Positions 50,630 to 60,868 are shown, counted from the first letter of the stretch. The stretch is DNA of 64,000 nt from Streptomyces viridiviolaceus (GCF_014650995.1 NZ_BMWA01000023.1:84423-148422); one strand, 5' to 3'. The notes: generated by a model not told the origin, from the sequence alone. Numbers and translations: made by a program.

Positions 50630-51079
50630 TCAGTCCTCCCCGTACCGCGGATCCACCGTCTCCGGCGTAAGCCCCAGCAACTCGGCGACCTGCTCGACGA
50701 CCACCTCGTGCACCAGCGCCGCCCGCTCGTCGCGCCCCTTCGTCCGGATCTCGACCGGCCGCCGGTACACGACCACCCGCGCCCGCCGCCCGTCCCGCGA
50801 GGGAAGCGTGCCACCGAGCGGTACCGCCTCGTCGCTCCAGACCTGCCCCGGCCCGTCCAGCCGCGGCACCTCCAGCACCAGGAAATCGATGTCGGCGAGC
50901 TGCGGCCACCGCCTCTCCAGCCGCTCCACGGAGTCCTGCACCAGATCCGCGAACACCTCGGCGCGACTCGCGGCGAGCGGTACCTGCGGCGGTGCGATCG
51001 GGCCGCGCATGCCCCGGCCGTGGCGATCACGACGGCGGGGCCCGGGGGCGGCGGCACGGGGCGTCACGGGGTTGTCCAT
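50630..51079 (-). CDS. Zincin-like metallopeptidase-family protein with incomplete HExxH
   Basis: 149 residues. The basic N-terminus (PGPRRRDRHGRGMRG) is followed by the family's DUF1025-like domain (AEVFADLVQDSVERLERRWPQLADIDFLVLEVPR, VVVYRRPVE). The expected HExxH helix reads HEVVVEQVAELLG: H124 and E125 are present but position 128 is Val. Zinc-dependent activity is therefore doubtful unless another ligand serves. The start may be ATG 51079 or the adjacent GTG 51082; a -10 TACCCT lies 6 nt before the latter, suggesting a leaderless mRNA. Divergent from the DUF3499 gene, as in mycobacteria (Rv3259/Rv3258c). Confidence 0.8.
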   Translation of the reverse strand: MDNPVTPRAAAPGPRRRDRHGRGMRGPIAPPQVPLAASRAEVFADLVQDSVERLERRWPQLADIDFLVLEVPRLDGPGQVWSDEAVPLGGTLPSRDGRRARVVVYRRPVEIRTKGRDERAALVHEVVVEQVAELLGLTPETVDPRYGED

Positions 51080-51422
51080 CACTGCTGAAGGGTAGTCCCC
51101 GCCGGGTCCGCGCGCCGGACCGCACACGGCATGCCGGAACGCGCCGGAAGACCCCGTACCGCATGTCGCCGGATGACCATTCCAGCCAAGGTTGGGCTCA
51201 ATTCCGTATCTCTCCGAGACCATGGATCTCACGGCAAATGGTGCTGTTTATGGCGAGTCGTGACCGGTTCCGAGATCGTTCAAGATCTCGAAAACGGGCG
51301 TCCGCCCAGGTCACCGGCACGTGTCGAGGGGGGTGTGTGGGGCGTTTCACACCACGACACGGAGGTGTGACCTGGTGGGGAGTCGTCGCGGCCCGCTCAA
51401 GAGTGCGGTACCGTCCAACGTC
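51080..51422. other. 343-bp divergent intergenic region
   Basis: This region holds a minus -10 TACCCT (51094-51089), the inverted repeat CGAGATC-GTTCAA-GATCTCG (51271-51290) and a plus -10 TACCGT (51409-51414) 8 nt before the DUF3499 start. It is clearly less GC-rich than its flanks between 51190 and 51300. No gene seen. Confidence 0.65.
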
Positions 51423-51797
51423 GTGAGCCCTGTACGTCGCTGTTCGCGCACCGCCTGCGGCCGTCCCGCCGTCGCGACGCTGACGTACGTCTACGCCGAC
51501 TCGACCGCGGTCCTCGGCCCGCTCGCCACCTACGCCGAACCCCACTGCTACGACCTGTGCGCCGAGCACTCCGAGCGCCTCACCGCCCCGCGCGGCTGGG
51601 AGGTCGTCCGGCTCCTCGACGGGTCGGTCCCGGCCCGCCCGAGCGGTGACGACCTGGAAGCGCTCGCCAACGCGGTGCGCGAGGCCGCCCGCCCGCAGGA
51701 GCGCGCCGCCCAGGCCGGCGGCGGAGCGCGTACGGCCGACCCCATGGAGGTCGCTCGTCGGGGTCATCTGCGGGTGCTGCGCTCGCCGGACAACTGA
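51423..51797 (+). CDS. DUF3499 family protein
   Basis: 124 residues. Two short Cys/His clusters, RRCSRTACGRPAV at the N-terminus and PHCYDLCAEHSERL near residue 43, look like one zinc-ribbon site; the middle (VATLTYVYADSTAVLGPL) forms a beta hairpin. The C-terminal 45 residues are Ala/Arg-rich. GTG 51423 is 8 nt after a -10 TACCGT and no ribosome site is seen, so a leaderless mRNA is likely. The family is actinobacterial, always near whiB2/whiB and manB, and its function is unknown to me. Confidence 0.85.
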   Translation: MSPVRRCSRTACGRPAVATLTYVYADSTAVLGPLATYAEPHCYDLCAEHSERLTAPRGWEVVRLLDGSVPARPSGDDLEALANAVREAARPQERAAQAGGGARTADPMEVARRGHLRVLRSPDN

Positions 51798-51930
51798 GTC
51801 CTCCTGCCACTCGTTCCCCTTCCGTGCACACCTGTTGCTGCACACCCATTGACGTCTCCTTGTCGCGGACACGACCATTCCGAGTGCCGCGAGAAAACGC
51901 TTTCGCATGGCGGAATCCTGGGAGGCGCCC

Positions 51931-53547
51931 GTGTACGTCCAGGAACTGGAACCCGTCGCCGGCTCGCTCGGCGTGTCCGCCCTCGTGGCGGCCCTGCCCC
52001 TGGTGATCGTCCTCGTGCTGCTCGGCGGCGTCCGCATGAAGGCCCACCTGGCGGGACTCACCGGCCTCCTGGCGGCCGTGCTCGTCGCCTGGCTCGCCTA
52101 CGGCATGCCGCTGGACCAGACGGTCTCCAGCGCCGCCCAGGGAGCCGTGTTCGGCCTCTTCCCCATCCTGTGGATCGTCGTCAACGCCCTCTGGGTCTAC
52201 CGGATGACTGTCCACACCCGGCACTTCGACATCCTGCGCCGCTCCTTCGGGCGGCTGTCCGACGACCCGCGCATCCAGGCCCTGGTGATCGCCTTCTGCT
52301 TCGGCGCCCTGCTGGAGGCGCTCGCCGGGTTCGGGGCGCCCGTCGCGATCTGCTCCGTCATGCTCGTGGCCCTCGGCTTCGACCCGGTGCGCGCGGCCGT
52401 CGTGTCGCTGGTCGCCAACACCGCGCCCGTCGCCTTCGGCGCGATGGGCACCCCCGTGGTGACGCTGGCCCAGGTCACCGGGCTGCCGCTGGACGACGTC
52501 GCCTCCGTGGTGGGCCGGCAGACGCCCCTGCTGGCCCTCGTCGTCCCCCTCGTGCTGGTCGGTCTGGTGGACGGCCGGCGTGGACTGCGGGAGACCTGGG
52601 TGCCCGCGCTGGCGTGCGGAGTCGCCTTCGCGATCGCCCAGTTCGTCGCCTCCAACTACGTCTCCGCCCAGCTCGCCGACATCGGTGCCGCCCTGGCCGG
52701 CGCGGGCGCCCTGGTCGCCGTACCGCACGCGCGCCGGCCCGCCGCCGAGCCCGTACGGGCCTCCGTACTGACCGGTGCCCGCAGCGAGGAACTGGACGAG
52801 GAGGACCCGGGCCGGGAGGTGCTGCGCGCCTACGCGCCGTACGCGCTGATCGTCGCGATCTTCTCCGTCGCGCAGATCCCGGCGGTCAAGGACTGGCTGG
52901 CCCGCGCGACCCAGACGTACGACTGGCCGTTCCTGGACGTGGCCGACCCGGAGGGCAATCCGGTCGGCGGCAACGTCTTCTCCTGGCCGATCGTCTCCAC
53001 CGGCGGCACGCTCGTGCTGATCGCCGGGGTGTGCACGGCCGTCGTCCTCGGCGTGCACGCGCGCGTGGCGGTCAGGGAATGGCTCGCGACCGTGCACGAA
53101 CTGCGGTTCGCGATCCTCACCGTGACCTCCGTCCTGGCCCTCGCCTACGTCATGAACCTCTCCGGGCAGGCCGCCACCATCGGCCACTTCGTCGCGGCGG
53201 CCGGCGCAGGACTCGCCTTCCTGTCCCCGGTGCTCGGCTGGTTCGGCGTCGCCGTATCCGGCTCCGACACCTCGGCCAACGCGCTGTTCGGCGCCCTCCA
53301 GGTGACCGCCGCACGGGAGTCCGGACTGTCGCCGGAACTGCTGGCCGCCGCCAACAGCTCCGGCGGGGTGCTCGGCAAGATGATCTCCCCCCAGAACCTC
53401 ACCATCGCCTGCGCGGCCGTCGGACTCGCCGGCCGCGAGGGCGACCTGCTGCGCAAGGTGCTGCCCTGGAGCCTGGGCCTGCTGCTGGTGATGTGTCTGA
53501 TCGTGGTCGGCCAGTCCTCACCGGTGCTGGACTGGATGCTGCCCTGA
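51931..53547 (+). CDS. L-lactate permease (LctP/LldP family)
   Basis: 538 residues with about 13 membrane segments, a proton-coupled carrier for lactate and perhaps glycolate. Typical blocks: FGALLEALAGFGAPVAI, ANTAPVAFGAMGTPVVTLA, GWFGVAVSGSDTSANALFG and NSSGGVLGKMISPQNLTIA. The GTG at 51931 is chosen because GGGAGG lies 5 nt upstream; the in-frame ATG at 51907 has no ribosome site. No lactate dehydrogenase or regulator is next to it. It lies between the whiB cluster and manB, apparently as a separate unit. Confidence 0.9.
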   Translation: MYVQELEPVAGSLGVSALVAALPLVIVLVLLGGVRMKAHLAGLTGLLAAVLVAWLAYGMPLDQTVSSAAQGAVFGLFPILWIVVNALWVYRMTVHTRHFDILRRSFGRLSDDPRIQALVIAFCFGALLEALAGFGAPVAICSVMLVALGFDPVRAAVVSLVANTAPVAFGAMGTPVVTLAQVTGLPLDDVASVVGRQTPLLALVVPLVLVGLVDGRRGLRETWVPALACGVAFAIAQFVASNYVSAQLADIGAALAGAGALVAVPHARRPAAEPVRASVLTGARSEELDEEDPGREVLRAYAPYALIVAIFSVAQIPAVKDWLARATQTYDWPFLDVADPEGNPVGGNVFSWPIVSTGGTLVLIAGVCTAVVLGVHARVAVREWLATVHELRFAILTVTSVLALAYVMNLSGQAATIGHFVAAAGAGLAFLSPVLGWFGVAVSGSDTSANALFGALQVTAARESGLSPELLAAANSSGGVLGKMISPQNLTIACAAVGLAGREGDLLRKVLPWSLGLLLVMCLIVVGQSSPVLDWMLP

Positions 53548-53626
53548 CCTTCCCGGACCGCACGGCGCCCTGTCGGTGCGTACGGGTAGTTTGTGGGCAC
53601 CGACAGGACTTTCAGGAAGGTTGGCC

Positions 53627-54991
53627 GTGGCTGCTGATCTGTCGCAGATCGTGAAGGCGTACGACGTACGCGGTGTGGTCCCGGACCAGTGGGACGAGTC
53701 GCTGGCCGAGCTGTTCGGCGCGGCCTTCGTCGAGCTGACCGGCGCGAGCGCCATCGTGGTCGGGCACGACATGCGGCCCTCGTCGCCCGGCCTGTCCGGC
53801 GCCTTCGCGCGCGGCGCGGCGGCCCGCGGCGCCGACGTCACCGAGATCGGCCTGTGCTCCACCGACCAGCTGTACTACGCCTCCGGCGCGCTGAACCTGC
53901 CGGGCGCGATGTTCACGGCCTCGCACAACCCGGCCCGGTACAACGGCATCAAGCTGTGCCGCGCGGGCGCCGCCCCCGTCGGCCAGGACACGGGTCTCGC
54001 CGAGATCCGCGAACGGGTCGAGCGCTGGAGCGAGTCCGCCGCCCCCGAGCCGGCCGCCCGGCCGGGCACGGTCACGCGGCGCGACACCCTGGCCGACTAC
54101 GCCGCCCACCTGCGCTCCCTCGTCGACCTCACCGCCATCCGGCCCCTGAAGGTCGTCGTCGACGCGGGCAACGGCATGGGCGGCCACACGGTCCCCTCGG
54201 TCTTCGCCGGCCTGCCTCTCGACCTCGTGCCGATGTACTTCGAGCTGGACGGCACCTTCCCCAACCACGAGGCCAACCCGCTCGACCCCGCCAACCTCGT
54301 CGACCTGCAGAAGCGCGTCCGCGAGGAGGGCGCCGACCTCGGCCTCGCCTTCGACGGCGACGCCGACCGCTGCTTCGTCGTCGACGAGAACGGCGACCCG
54401 GTCCCCCCGTCCGCGGTCACGGCCCTCGTGGCCGCCCGCGAACTCGCCCGCAACGGCGGCAAGGGCACGGTCATCCACAACCTGATCACGTCCTGGTCCG
54501 TGCCGGAGGTCGTGCAGGAGAACGGCGGGACACCGGTACGCACGCGCGTGGGCCACTCCTTCATCAAGGCCGAGATGGCCAGGACCGGCGCCATCTTCGG
54601 CGGCGAGCACTCCGCCCACTACTACTTCCGCGACTTCTGGAACGCCGACACGGGCATGCTGGCCGCCCTCCACGTCCTGGCCGCCCTCGGCGGACAGGAC
54701 GGCCCGCTGTCCGGCCTGGTCGCCCAGTACGACCGCTACGCCGGCTCCGGAGAGATCAACTCCACCGTCGCCGACCAGGCGGACCGCCTCGCCGCGATCC
54801 GGGCCGCGTACGAGGGCCGCGACGGCGTCACCCTGGACGAGCTGGACGGTCTGACCGTCACCACCGCCGACTGGTGGTTCAACGTCCGCCCCTCCAACAC
54901 CGAGCCCCTGCTGCGCCTGAACGCCGAGGCACGCAACGAGGCGACGATGACGAAGGTGCGCGACGAGGCCCTGGCGATCATCCGGGCGTAG
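53627..54991 (+). CDS. manB: Phosphomannomutase/phosphoglucomutase ManB
   Basis: 454 residues, alpha-D-phosphohexomutase. It begins IVKAYDVRGVVPDQ; the phosphoserine loop is FTASHNPARYNG, the metal loop AFDGDADRCF, the sugar loop GGEHSAHYYFRD and the phosphate loop RPSNTEPLLRL. It interconverts mannose-6-phosphate and mannose-1-phosphate (and often the glucose phosphates). With manA and the pyrophosphorylase at 38866 it would supply GDP-mannose for glycans and protein O-mannosylation. The GTG at 53627 has AGGAAGG upstream. Confidence 0.93.
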   Translation: MAADLSQIVKAYDVRGVVPDQWDESLAELFGAAFVELTGASAIVVGHDMRPSSPGLSGAFARGAAARGADVTEIGLCSTDQLYYASGALNLPGAMFTASHNPARYNGIKLCRAGAAPVGQDTGLAEIRERVERWSESAAPEPAARPGTVTRRDTLADYAAHLRSLVDLTAIRPLKVVVDAGNGMGGHTVPSVFAGLPLDLVPMYFELDGTFPNHEANPLDPANLVDLQKRVREEGADLGLAFDGDADRCFVVDENGDPVPPSAVTALVAARELARNGGKGTVIHNLITSWSVPEVVQENGGTPVRTRVGHSFIKAEMARTGAIFGGEHSAHYYFRDFWNADTGMLAALHVLAALGGQDGPLSGLVAQYDRYAGSGEINSTVADQADRLAAIRAAYEGRDGVTLDELDGLTVTTADWWFNVRPSNTEPLLRLNAEARNEATMTKVRDEALAIIRA

Positions 54992-55065
54992 CCGCGGGCA
55001 GCAGTGCCTCCTCCGTGCCCGAACGGCCTCGGAGGTGCCCCGGGGCGGCACGGGTGGCCGATGGG

Positions 55066-55102
55066 GTCTCCCCGCTCGGGCGCAGCCGAGAGCGGGGGGA
55101 GA
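55066..55102. repeat. Intergenic hairpin repeat
   Basis: GTCTCCCCGCTCGG pairs, with a 2-nt bulge, with CCGAGAGCGGGGGGAGAC around the loop GCGCAG. The GAGC-GCAGCCGAGAGC core resembles a hairpin I recall as widespread between streptomycete genes. It may also end manB transcription. The 55000-55060 stretch shows related GGTGCCCCGGGGCGGCAC palindromes. Confidence 0.55.
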
Positions 55103-55261
55103 CACTGCGCGCAGCGCCGCGCTGCGCGACCCGGCCCCCCGGGCACCGGAGCCCGGTGCCCACCCCGCCGTACGCCCCGACACGCGCCCTTGGTCGGCGG
55201 TACCCTGACCAGCACATCCGCAACAAGAACAAGCCGCCCCACCGCCCGAAGGGAACCCCCC

Positions 55262-55432
55262 ATGCCGCTCGAAGCCGGCCTCCTGGAGATCCTCGCCTGC
55301 CCGGCCTGCCACGCCCCCCTCAAGGAGCAGGACACCGAGCTGATCTGCACCGGCCAGGACTGCGGCCTGGCGTACCCGGTCCGCGACGGCATCCCCGTCC
55401 TCCTCGTCGACGAGGCCCGCCGCCCCGAGTGA
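55262..55432 (+). CDS. Trm112-like small zinc-ribbon protein
   Basis: 56 residues. Two Cys pairs, CPACHAPL and ICTGQDCGL, form the zinc-ribbon of the Trm112 family; the end YPVRDGIPVLLVDEA is the family's C-terminal block. Eukaryotic members activate methyltransferases; in bacteria the role is unclear. The gene lies between manB and the SIS protein, 67 bp before the latter, and probably in one operon with it and manA. The ATG follows a GAAGGGAACCC stretch. Confidence 0.87.
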   Translation: MPLEAGLLEILACPACHAPLKEQDTELICTGQDCGLAYPVRDGIPVLLVDEARRPE

Positions 55433-55499
55433 CCACCACTCGGTACCGACCACCCGGCACCCAGCGCAACCGCCGCCCCGGCGATCGGAGACTGCCGCC

Positions 55500-56627
55500 A
55501 TGCTCGACGAATCGCTGCTCGACGCCCCCGACGGGCTCGCGGAGGCCGACCGCCGTGGCCTCCTCCGCGGTGCCGCCGAGGCAGGTGCCCGCGTGCGCAC
55601 CGCCGCCCGGCACGCCGCCGAGGCCGGCATCGCCGGCCTCCGACCGGACGGCCGCCCCCGCGCCGTCCTGATCGCGGGCCCCGGTGCCGCCGCGACTCAC
55701 GCCGCCGACTTCCTCGGCACCCTCGCGGGCGCCGGCAGCCCGGTCACCCGTCTGGTGCCCACCGGGGTCGCACCCGCCGCCGGTGCCCTGCGCTGGGAGC
55801 TGCCCGGCTGGGCCGGCTCCGTCGACCTCCTGCTGGTCGCCACCCCCGACGGCACCGAACCCGGTCTGTCCCTGCTCGTCGAGCAGGCCTACCGCCGCGG
55901 CTGCACGGTCGTCGCCGTCGCTCCCGCCCGTTCCCCGCTCAGCGAGTCGGTCAACGGCTCCCACGGCCTGTTCGTCCCGATGGCGACCGCGCCCTACGAC
56001 CAGGACGAACCCGTCGCCGGCGCCGCCCCCGGCGTCCTGTGGGCGCTGCTCACCCCGCTCCTCGCGCTCCTGGACCGCGCCGGCCTCCTCACCGCCCCGC
56101 CCGACGCCCTGGAGAAGGTCGCCGACCGCCTCGACCAGGTCGCCGAACGCTGCGGGCCCGCCATCGCGACGTACAGCAACCCCGCCAAGACACTGGCCGC
56201 CGAGCTCTTCGAGGCCCTGCCGGTCATCTGGACCGAGGGCACCTCGGCCGGTCCCGCGGGCCGCCGCTTCGCCGCGGCGCTCGCCGAGCTGTCCGGCACC
56301 CCGGCCGTCGTCGCCGAACTGCCCGAGGCGCTCGCCGCGCACAGCACCCTGCTCGCCGGCCGGCTCGCCGCGGGCGCCGACCCCGACGACTTCTTCCGGG
56401 ACCGCGTCGAGGAGACACCCGCCCTGCACGCGTGCGTGGTGCTGCTGCGCGACCGCCCGGGCGGCGGCCTCACCGCCGCGCCCGCCGCCCGTGACCTCGC
56501 CCTCGGCCACGACACGCCGATCAGCGAGATCGAGCCGGAGGCGGGCGGGGAACTGGAGAGCCTCGCCGAACTGATCGCCATCACGGATTTCGCCGCCGTT
56601 TACCTGGCGCTCGCCTCGGGCGCCTGA
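55500..56627 (+). CDS. SIS-domain protein related to phosphoglucose/phosphomannose isomerase
   Basis: 375 residues with two sugar-isomerase-like halves. The C-terminal half matches the bifunctional PGI/PMI family (VIWTEGTSAGPAGRRFAAALAEL, LRDRPGGGLTAAPAARDL). The N-terminal half has LIAGPGAAATHAADFLG and the loop LLLVATPDGTEPGLSLLVEQAYRRG. It lies between manB and manA, exactly as Rv3256c does in mycobacteria, so a role in mannose or glucose phosphate balance is likely; activity cannot be judged from motifs alone. Confidence 0.84.
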   Translation: MLDESLLDAPDGLAEADRRGLLRGAAEAGARVRTAARHAAEAGIAGLRPDGRPRAVLIAGPGAAATHAADFLGTLAGAGSPVTRLVPTGVAPAAGALRWELPGWAGSVDLLLVATPDGTEPGLSLLVEQAYRRGCTVVAVAPARSPLSESVNGSHGLFVPMATAPYDQDEPVAGAAPGVLWALLTPLLALLDRAGLLTAPPDALEKVADRLDQVAERCGPAIATYSNPAKTLAAELFEALPVIWTEGTSAGPAGRRFAAALAELSGTPAVVAELPEALAAHSTLLAGRLAAGADPDDFFRDRVEETPALHACVVLLRDRPGGGLTAAPAARDLALGHDTPISEIEPEAGGELESLAELIAITDFAAVYLALASGA

Positions 56628-56726
56628 TCTCGTACGCAGCGGAAATCACGCGACCGTACCGAGACACGCAACGCGCACACGCGCCACGCAACCGCGCAAC
56701 GCACCAAGAACCGGCAGAGAGAGCCC

Positions 56727-57878
56727 ATGGACCGCCTCGACAACACCATCCGCCCCTACGCCTGGGGTTCCACCACCGCGATCCCGAAGCTGCTGGGGAC
56801 CGAGCCGACCGGCGAACCGCAGGCGGAGATGTGGATGGGAGCCCACCCGGGCGCCCCCTCCCGCACCGGCCGGGGAACCCTGGCCGAGGTCGTCGACGCC
56901 GACCCGGAGCGGGAGCTGGGCCCCGCCGCCGTCGCCAAGTTCGGGCCTCACCTGCCCTTCCTCCTCAAGCTCCTCGCCGCCGGAGCCCCGCTCTCCCTCC
57001 AGGTCCACCCCGACCTGCGACAGGCCATGGAGGGTTACGAGGACGAGGAGCGCCGCGGCGTCCCCCTGGACGCCCCGCACCGCAACTACAAGGACGCCAA
57101 CCACAAGCCCGAACTGGTCTGCGCCCTCACCGAGTTCGACGGGCTCTGCGGCTTCCGGAACCCGGCCGACGCCGCCGGCCTGTTCGACGGACTCGGCGTC
57201 GCCTCCCTCAAGCCGTACGTCGACCTGCTGCACGCCCACCCCGAGGACGCGGCCCTGCGCGAGGTCCTCACCGCGATCCTCACCGCCGACCCCGAGGAGA
57301 TGTCCCACACGGTGACCGAGGCCGCGGCCGCCTGCGTCCGCCTCGGGGGTGCCTACGCGCCCTATGCCGACATCGCCCACCACTACCCGGGCGACCCCGG
57401 CGTCCTCGCCGCGATGCTCCTCAACCACGTCCGGCTCCAGCCCGGCGAGGCCATGTTCCTCGGCGCCGGCATCCCGCACGCCTACCTCAGCGGGCTGGGC
57501 GTCGAGATCATGGCCAACTCCGACAACGTCCTGCGCTGCGGCCTGACCCCCAAGCACGTCGACGTCCCCGAACTGCTGCGCATCGTCCGCTTCGAGGCCG
57601 GCGACCCCCGCGTCCTGCGCCCGGAGGCGTCCCCCGACGGCGAAGAGGTCTACGAGACCCCGATCGACGAGTTCCGCCTGTCCCGGTACGTCCTCCCCGA
57701 GGGCGGCGCCACCCACGACCTGACCCTGCTCACCCCCCAGATCCTGCTCTGCACGGCGGGCGCCGTACGGGCGGGGGACCACGAACTGACCCCCGGCCGG
57801 TCCGTCTTCGTCCCGGCGGGCGAAAAGGCCGAAGTGTCCGGGACCGGCACGATCTTCCGGGCCACCGTGCGTCTCTGA
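56727..57878 (+). CDS. manA: Mannose-6-phosphate isomerase ManA (class I)
   Basis: 383 residues, zinc enzyme that interconverts fructose-6-phosphate and mannose-6-phosphate. It begins LDNTIRPYAWGSTTAIPKLLG; the zinc site includes LQVHPD and NHKPEL with a later His in GAGIPHAYLSG; the substrate Arg lies in NVLRCGLTPKHVDVPEL. It is the entry point to the mannose pathway completed by manB and the pyrophosphorylase. GAGAGAGCCC precedes the ATG. Confidence 0.95.
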   Translation: MDRLDNTIRPYAWGSTTAIPKLLGTEPTGEPQAEMWMGAHPGAPSRTGRGTLAEVVDADPERELGPAAVAKFGPHLPFLLKLLAAGAPLSLQVHPDLRQAMEGYEDEERRGVPLDAPHRNYKDANHKPELVCALTEFDGLCGFRNPADAAGLFDGLGVASLKPYVDLLHAHPEDAALREVLTAILTADPEEMSHTVTEAAAACVRLGGAYAPYADIAHHYPGDPGVLAAMLLNHVRLQPGEAMFLGAGIPHAYLSGLGVEIMANSDNVLRCGLTPKHVDVPELLRIVRFEAGDPRVLRPEASPDGEEVYETPIDEFRLSRYVLPEGGATHDLTLLTPQILLCTAGAVRAGDHELTPGRSVFVPAGEKAEVSGTGTIFRATVRL

Positions 57879-58020
57879 CGTGAGCACGGCAGCCCGGTCG
57901 GGCACACGCATGCCGGACGGGACTGCAACAATGACCCACCGCAAAGGACGGGCAAAGCCGATCACCGGCCGGCCCGGACGGCGTACGTAGGCAGACGAAG
58001 GCGAAGGGACAACGCGACAC

Positions 58021-59001
58021 ATGAGCGCGTCAGGCGGCACCAAGGCGATCGTGGCGGCACTGGCCGCCAACCTCGCGATCGCTGTATCGAAATTCGTGGC
58101 GTTCCTCTTCAGTGGTTCGTCGTCGATGCTCGCCGAGTCCGTGCACTCGCTCGCGGACTCCGGCAACCAGGCCCTGCTGCTCGTGGGCGGCAAGCGCGCC
58201 CAGCGCGCGGCCACCCCGCAGCACCCGTTCGGCTACGGCCGCGAGCGCTACATCTACGCCTTCCTCGTCTCCATCGTGCTCTTCTCGGTCGGCGGCATGT
58301 TCGCCCTCTACGAGGGCTACGAGAAGATCAAGCACCCGCACGAACTGGAGCACTGGTACTGGCCGGTGGGCGTCCTGGTCTTCGCGATCATCGCCGAGAC
58401 CTTCTCCTTCCGGACCGCCATCAAGGAATCCAACGTCCTGCGCGGCCGGAGGTCGTGGAAGGAGTTCGTCCGCCACGCCAAGGCGCCCGAACTGCCGGTC
58501 GTCCTCCTCGAGGACCTCGGCGCGCTCGTCGGCCTGATCCTCGCCCTCGGCGGTGTCGGCGTGGCCCTGCTCACCGGCGACGGCGTCTGGGACGGCATCG
58601 GAACCCTGTGCATCGGCGTCCTGCTCATCCTGATCGCCCTCGTCCTGGCAGCAGAGACCAAGTCCCTGCTGCTCGGCGAGTCCGCGGGCGCCGACGAGGT
58701 CCAGAAGATCCAGACCGCGATCGTCGCCGGTGAAACCGTCACCGGCGTCATCCACATGCGCACCCTCCACATCGGCCCCGAGGAACTCCTCGTCGCCGCG
58801 AAGATCGCCGTCCGCCACGAGGGCACCGCCACCGAGATCGCCACCGCCATCGACGCCGCCGAGGCCCGCATCCGCGAGGCCGTGCCGATCGCCCGCGTCA
58901 TCTACCTCGAACCGGACATCTACAGCGAGTCCGAGGCGGCCAGGGGCGCGGACCCGGAGGCCACTCCCGGCGGCCCGAGCACCCATCCCACCGGTCACTG
59001 A
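58021..59001 (+). CDS. Cation diffusion facilitator, ZnT9-like subgroup
   Basis: 326 residues, six membrane segments and a C-terminal cytoplasmic domain. The second segment keeps the metal motif H-x3-D (SVHSLADSGNQ). The fifth reads VVLLEDLGALVG, where the usual first His/Asp of the second H/D-x3-D pair is Val and an acidic pair E-D stands instead. That pattern belongs to the ZnT9-like branch, whose substrate is less certain than zinc for classical members. The C-terminal domain has the family's VIHMRTLHIGPEELLVAAKIAV fold. Stand-alone gene with its own terminator. Confidence 0.86.
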   Translation: MSASGGTKAIVAALAANLAIAVSKFVAFLFSGSSSMLAESVHSLADSGNQALLLVGGKRAQRAATPQHPFGYGRERYIYAFLVSIVLFSVGGMFALYEGYEKIKHPHELEHWYWPVGVLVFAIIAETFSFRTAIKESNVLRGRRSWKEFVRHAKAPELPVVLLEDLGALVGLILALGGVGVALLTGDGVWDGIGTLCIGVLLILIALVLAAETKSLLLGESAGADEVQKIQTAIVAGETVTGVIHMRTLHIGPEELLVAAKIAVRHEGTATEIATAIDAAEARIREAVPIARVIYLEPDIYSESEAARGADPEATPGGPSTHPTGH

Positions 59002-59017
59002 CACCCGTAGACCCTCT

Positions 59018-59058
59018 GCTCACGGGGCCCGCCGAACCTTTCGGCGGGCCCCGTGAGC
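59018..59058 (+). terminator. Terminator of the CDF transporter gene
   Basis: A perfect 18-bp stem (59018-59035 with 59041-59058) with loop ACCTT lies 17 bp after the stop codon. Confidence 0.9.
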
Positions 59059-59072
59059 GTTCGACAGCCACT

Positions 59073-59093
59073 CCGATCACGCTTCGTGATCGG
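59073..59093. promoter_or_regulatory. Perfect 9-bp dyad upstream of sahH (candidate operator)
   Basis: CCGATCACG-CTT-CGTGATCGG sits after the terminator and well before the sahH leader. An operator is more likely than a second terminator because it is AT-richer and no U-tract follows. Confidence 0.5.
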
Positions 59094-59336
59094 CCTGATG
59101 TGTTCGGAGGCGGACTGGGGACGGCGGGCGCCGCCGGTGTAGCTTGGGACGGAGCCAGACGTCGCTGCTGATGGCGGTCGGGCGGCCCACCGCGGGCCGA
59201 CCGAGGGAGAGAGGGCCTCCGACGGACTGCGCTGCGCGCACGCGGGCATGCCTGTGTCCTCTTCTGGGCACCCCTGTGTCCGCCGCCGCGCAGGTCAGCC
59301 GTACCCACCTCGACCCAACCCGAGGAGCAGCTCGTA

Positions 59337-60794
<1,458 letters not shown>

Positions 60795-60868
60795 GCCCGC
60801 ACCGCTCCGCGGCTCGCCGCGAGCGCGTCCGTGCACTGACGCGCTCCGCGGCGGCAGGTTCTCCGAGT

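Larger units (their letters stand above)
59002..59336. other. 335-bp intergenic region before sahH
   Basis: Terminator at 59018-59058, a 9-bp perfect dyad at 59073-59093 and then some 240 bp of sahH leader with a possible -10 TAGCTT near 59138. I looked for an S-adenosylhomocysteine or SAM riboswitch and could not recognise one. Confidence 0.7.

Noticed and set aside
59094..59336. SAH or SAM riboswitch ahead of sahH
   Set aside because: I could not identify the conserved core or pairing of any known class by eye; only a model search could settle it.
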